Below are positions 60,952 through 64,000 of a stretch of DNA of 64,000 nucleotides, one piece after another; the stretch's first letter is position 1; every line of letters begins with the position of its first letter. The notes under the pieces were generated by a model. The model searched no databases, had not been told where the DNA came from, and saw only the letters and a program-made list of their open reading frames with translations. The position numbers were made by a program, and so were the translations under genes. Source of the DNA: Piscinibacter sp047602365 (GTDB lineage: Bacteria; Pseudomonadota; Gammaproteobacteria; Burkholderiales; Burkholderiaceae_C); assembly GCA_047602365.1 (NCBI GenBank), contig JASGHM010000002.1, positions 248,001 through 312,000 on the forward strand, read 5' to 3'.

Positions 60952-62646
60952 TCAGTCGTCGCGGCGCTCGGAGCGCCACACCGCGCCCAGCGCCTGCAGC
61001 TTGCGCCAGCTCGACAGCTGCTCGTCGGACAGCGCGTCGAGGAAGTCGGACAGCCGCTTGGACTTGACCATCGTGTAGACCGTCAGCGCCGTGGTCAGCA
61101 CAAACACCACGCCGAAGATCCACAGCCGGCGCGACAGCGGCGCCTCGGCCTCGGCGAGCAGGTTCATGCCCAGGAAGCCGGTGGTCACCGTGCCGATCAG
61201 GCCGAAGATGGTCACCACCGTCAGCCGCACCACGGTGTTGGCCTGGCGGCGCAGGCTGTCGGCGTCGAGGTAGGTGTTCATGTCCTCGATGCGCTCCTTG
61301 ACCTCGCCGTACAGCGAATCGAGCTTCAGGTGCTCGGCGCACATCTGGAACAGCGCGCGCACCTGCGCCTGGTCGGACACCTCGTGGAACCAGTAGCGGT
61401 GGGTGAAGCGCAGGAAGCCCTCGAAGCTGCCGCGGATGGCGCGCTTGAAGCGCTTGACGCTGGCGGGCTTGCGCACGTCCAGGCCCTTCAGCGCCTCGAC
61501 CAGGCGGTCGCTGAACATCAGCAGCGCCGCCTTCTGGAAGTGCGCGATCAGGAACAGCAGGAAATGCTGGTGGCGGAACTGCGCCAGCACGCCGCGGTCG
61601 CGGCAGCCGTAGAACTGCGACTGCGCCGAGCCGATCACCACCAACGCATGGCCGCTGCACAGGTAGCGGGTGTTCGGCGCGGCGCCGCCGTCGGCCCAGA
61701 AGCGGTCGTAGCAGAAGCGCTGCTCGAAGTCGGCCAGATGCTGCTCGCCGTAGGGCAGCATCGCGTCGGCGGTGGCCGCGCCGGTGACCAGGCCGAGGCG
61801 GATGAAGTCGCCGCGCGTCAGCCGGCGCGGGTCGTCGATCGCCAGGTAGGCCATCATCGGCATGCGGTAGTACTCGATCTGGCGCACGCGCAGCGTGGCA
61901 TCTGCGTCGGCGTGATCGGCCACCAGCGGCGCCAGCACGAAGGCCCAGTGCGAGGCAATCCGTGGTGCGCGGTGCTCGGCCACGTGGGCGAGGAAGGTGT
62001 CGCGCTCGCGCGTGTCGGAGGCGGCCAGCACACGGCCCTGCGCATCCAGCCATTCGCAGCCGGCCAGGCAGTTCAGCGCGCGGCCCTGCGCGTCCCAGCC
62101 GGCCGGGTAGGCGCGGCCGAAGCGGTACAGCACCTCCTGCGCGACGTCCAGCGGCAGATCGCTGGCGGCGACCTCGACGTTGAGCATCACCACGTCGACG
62201 TCGAAGAAGAAGTACAGGTCGACGTGCACGATGTCGAGCAGCACCGGCGCATCGCCGGGCCGCGGCGTCACGCGCACCGCGGCGATGTCGTGGCGGCGGA
62301 ACACGCGCATCGGTGCGCCGCCGTCGTCGGACTCCTTGTCGCGGCCGGCACGGCCCTCGCCGAACAGGAAGCGCTGCACCACCGGCAGGAAGGAGACGAA
62401 CTCGTTGTAGTGGCGCTCGTGGAAGCCGGCGCTGTCGCCGGTGAACTCGTCGACCACCTCGCGCCAGGGCGAACGGTCGGCCATGTCGCGCAGGTGCTGC
62501 CAGGGCGGCGCGTCGTCGCCGCTGCCGCGTGCGCGCGGCAGCAGCCGCAGCGGCCACAGCAGCACCTGGCGCAGGTGGCGCACCGCCGCATCGGCCTGCC
62601 CGGCGGGCCGCGGTGCAGCGAGCGATGCGGGGGCGCTCCCGATCAT
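60952..62646 (-). CDS. CorA-like membrane protein with long cytoplasmic domain
   Basis: A 564-residue protein. The last ~70 residues hold two helices with the CorA signature between them (TTGFLGMNLLAEAEAPL; GMN motif). A long helical segment precedes them (LFQMCAEHLKLDSLYGEVKERIEDMNTYLD), as in CorA. The N-terminal ~350 residues are much larger than in standard CorA (~320 in total) and carry an acidic/aromatic patch VDLYFFFDVDVVMLNVEV. Transport of Mg2+ or another divalent ion is inferred. ATG 62646 was chosen; a GTG at 62682 would overlap the upstream gene's end. Confidence 0.82.
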   Translation of the reverse strand: MIGSAPASLAAPRPAGQADAAVRHLRQVLLWPLRLLPRARGSGDDAPPWQHLRDMADRSPWREVVDEFTGDSAGFHERHYNEFVSFLPVVQRFLFGEGRAGRDKESDDGGAPMRVFRRHDIAAVRVTPRPGDAPVLLDIVHVDLYFFFDVDVVMLNVEVAASDLPLDVAQEVLYRFGRAYPAGWDAQGRALNCLAGCEWLDAQGRVLAASDTRERDTFLAHVAEHRAPRIASHWAFVLAPLVADHADADATLRVRQIEYYRMPMMAYLAIDDPRRLTRGDFIRLGLVTGAATADAMLPYGEQHLADFEQRFCYDRFWADGGAAPNTRYLCSGHALVVIGSAQSQFYGCRDRGVLAQFRHQHFLLFLIAHFQKAALLMFSDRLVEALKGLDVRKPASVKRFKRAIRGSFEGFLRFTHRYWFHEVSDQAQVRALFQMCAEHLKLDSLYGEVKERIEDMNTYLDADSLRRQANTVVRLTVVTIFGLIGTVTTGFLGMNLLAEAEAPLSRRLWIFGVVFVLTTALTVYTMVKSKRLSDFLDALSDEQLSSWRKLQALGAVWRSERRDD

Positions 62647-62668
62647 CGGCGCAGTGTAGGTCGGGGCC

Positions 62669-64000
62669 TCAAGGTGTGCCACGGGTGCTCAACCCCAGGG
62701 TCTGGGCGCCGATGCAGCGGCCCATCGTCGTGCCATGCTCGATGGCGCTGCGGAAATGGATGCCGGCGTACAGGCGCGAGGCCGCGGCCTGCTCGGACGC
62801 GGCGGCAAAGCTGCGGAAGCGCTGCGGGCCCCAGCCGCGGTCGTTGTGGGCGCGGTCCTCGAAGGCGGTGTCGCGGCCGTAGAACGCTTCCAGCACCGCC
62901 GCCGCCGAACCGGACTGCACCGAGTGGCCCGAGGGGTATTCGGGGAAGGGCGGCGTCTCCATCAGCGGCGGCACCCAGTTGGCGTCGAAGGCGAGCTGGA
63001 TGTAGGTCACCGGGCGCAGCAGGTTGACCTGGTACTTGACCTTCCAGGTCGCGACGAAGGCGTCGGACATCGCCATCGTCAGGCGCGCGTACTGCTCGGC
63101 TGCGTCCGGCAGCCTAGCCTTGCGGTCGCGCAGCAGGTCGGTGAGGATCCAGGCCCAGTGGCCGGCCGGGGTCGGCGTCTTGCCCGGGTCGTCGGCCCAG
63201 TACAGCGCGATCCGCCGCTGCTCTTCGGTCGGCTGCACGCCGGCGCGGCGCACTTCGTCGGCCTCGCGATGGAAGGCCGAGCCGGGTGTCTCGTCGTAGC
63301 GCGGCGGGCCGGGCGGTGCGCAGCGCTGCTGCGCGGCGGCCACGAAAGGCCGGTTGTCGCCCCAGTTCGGCAGCAGCGGGCGGGCGAAGCGTGGCGGCGT
63401 CGGCACCCAGGCGCCGGGGCCGCTGGGCGAGACGTAGGCCGCGTCCAGCCGCGTGCGGCGCGGCCCGGTCGGGTCGTGGCCGCCGTCGGTGCGCGCCCAC
63501 GTCATCAGCGCCATCGCCAGCAGCTTGCCGTGCGTCTCCGAGCGGATGATGACCTCGGGCGTGCGCTGCGCCGGGTCGAAGTCGGCCGCCTGCGCAACCG
63601 GCATGTTGCGCTCCAGCGCCTCGAAGCGCGCCTTCCAGTCGGGCGGCGCGTTGGGCAGCAGCATCTGCGTCAGCGCGGCCAGCGTCGCGTTGGCCACGGT
63701 CGGCCAGTGCAGCACCTCGTCGGGCTGCGCGGCGGGCAGCGATTCGAGCTCGCTCAGCTGGCCGGCGAAGCTGCGCCGGCCGGGGGTGCCGGCGACGATG
63801 GACTCGTAGAGCCCGAGGCCGAGGTAGGCCATGGTGCGCGCCGCCACCGGCGGCGACTGCCCCGGCGTCTGCTGGATCGCCGGCAGCACGACACGGAACC
63901 ACTCGGTGGCCACCGCGGCGCTGTAGCGCGAGGCATCGGGAATCACCGCCTGCGCCTGCACCGCGCCGACGCCGCACAGCAGCGCGAGCCCCAAGGCCTT
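62669..64000 (-). CDS. PAP2/vanadium haloperoxidase-like secreted protein (5' partial)
   Basis: The frame is open to the right edge; 443 codons are seen and the true start is just outside. The N terminus shows the end of a signal peptide (GLALLCGVGAVQAQA-VIP). The three phosphate/vanadate-binding motifs are present: KVKYQVNLLRPVTY, EYPSGHSVQSG and SRLYAGIHFRSAIEHG. This matches the vanadium-dependent haloperoxidase/PAP2 superfamily of secreted phosphatase-like proteins. True haloperoxidase activity cannot be told from phosphatase activity by these motifs alone. Confidence 0.88.
   Translation of the reverse strand, partial: KALGLALLCGVGAVQAQAVIPDASRYSAAVATEWFRVVLPAIQQTPGQSPPVAARTMAYLGLGLYESIVAGTPGRRSFAGQLSELESLPAAQPDEVLHWPTVANATLAALTQMLLPNAPPDWKARFEALERNMPVAQAADFDPAQRTPEVIIRSETHGKLLAMALMTWARTDGGHDPTGPRRTRLDAAYVSPSGPGAWVPTPPRFARPLLPNWGDNRPFVAAAQQRCAPPGPPRYDETPGSAFHREADEVRRAGVQPTEEQRRIALYWADDPGKTPTPAGHWAWILTDLLRDRKARLPDAAEQYARLTMAMSDAFVATWKVKYQVNLLRPVTYIQLAFDANWVPPLMETPPFPEYPSGHSVQSGSAAAVLEAFYGRDTAFEDRAHNDRGWGPQRFRSFAAASEQAAASRLYAGIHFRSAIEHGTTMGRCIGAQTLGLSTRGTP

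Noticed and set aside
1..64000. tRNA, rRNA, riboswitch, insertion sequence or phage genes
   Set aside because: Both strands were read for conserved RNA motifs, transposase or integrase motifs and terminal repeats; none was supported.

Overview
The window is a very GC-rich, gene-dense chromosomal segment with short intergenic gaps, tight operons and a strong third-position G/C bias. The gene content (kynurenine plus CoA-dependent anthranilate catabolism, YfiRNB, a PrtD-type secretion ABC protein, a glycerol-type ABC importer with DhaK/DhaL) fits a Burkholderiales betaproteobacterium of the Rubrivivax/Leptothrix/Ideonella type. That assignment is inferred from gene content, not from a marker gene. 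I see no rRNA, tRNA, insertion sequence, prophage or CRISPR array.

Layout. 1-12.2 kb: the 3' end of an outer-membrane protein gene; a membrane GGDEF-EAL protein; a glutaminase-STAS-cNMP fusion; a cNMP-patatin esterase; an acetyl-CoA hydrolase/transferase-GNAT fusion; a SulP-STAS-cNMP transporter; and a secreted protein of unknown function. 12.2-16.3 kb: a class III nucleotide cyclase/ATPase regulator and phosphatidylserine decarboxylase. 16.3-18.8 kb: a motility-type pair (secreted Cache protein plus chemoreceptor) behind a sigma-28-like promoter. 18.8-30.3 kb: kynBUA (tryptophan to anthranilate), divergent from an eight-gene operon of the 2-aminobenzoyl-CoA type, with two sigma-70-like promoters overlapping one small palindrome. 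30.3-33.7 kb: a PAS histidine kinase, its response regulator and a DMT exporter. 33.7-42.8 kb: a type I secretion adaptor and ABC protein with a 1958-residue Calx-beta/RTX substrate. 43.0-47.0 kb: a DUF2007/zinc-ribbon protein, a quinone oxidoreductase, the YfiR-YfiN-YfiB c-di-GMP module and a small hypothetical protein. 47.1-55.5 kb: lacI, a GlpVPQUTS-like ABC importer, dhaL and dhaK in one operon. 55.6-64.0 kb: an orphan sugar-binding protein, a GH43 glycosidase, a Gfo/Idh dehydrogenase, a sugar isomerase, a CorA-like protein and a PAP2/vanadium haloperoxidase-like protein cut by the window edge.

How genes work together. The kyn and aminobenzoyl-CoA operons together would take tryptophan to central acyl-CoA intermediates. 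Three of the four proteins encoded at 2.8-11 kb that are not plain enzymes carry cNMP-binding domains, and a nucleotide cyclase gene lies just downstream. A LacI-type operator occurs both before the orphan binding-protein gene and before the GH43 gene, linking them to the LacI gene between them.

A notable technical or evolutionary signal: eight single-base frameshifts, every one an extra base, lie between about 18.6 and 35.0 kb and none is seen elsewhere. They break six genes. An insertion-biased sequencing error in this block is the simplest explanation, but real decay cannot be excluded from the sequence alone.
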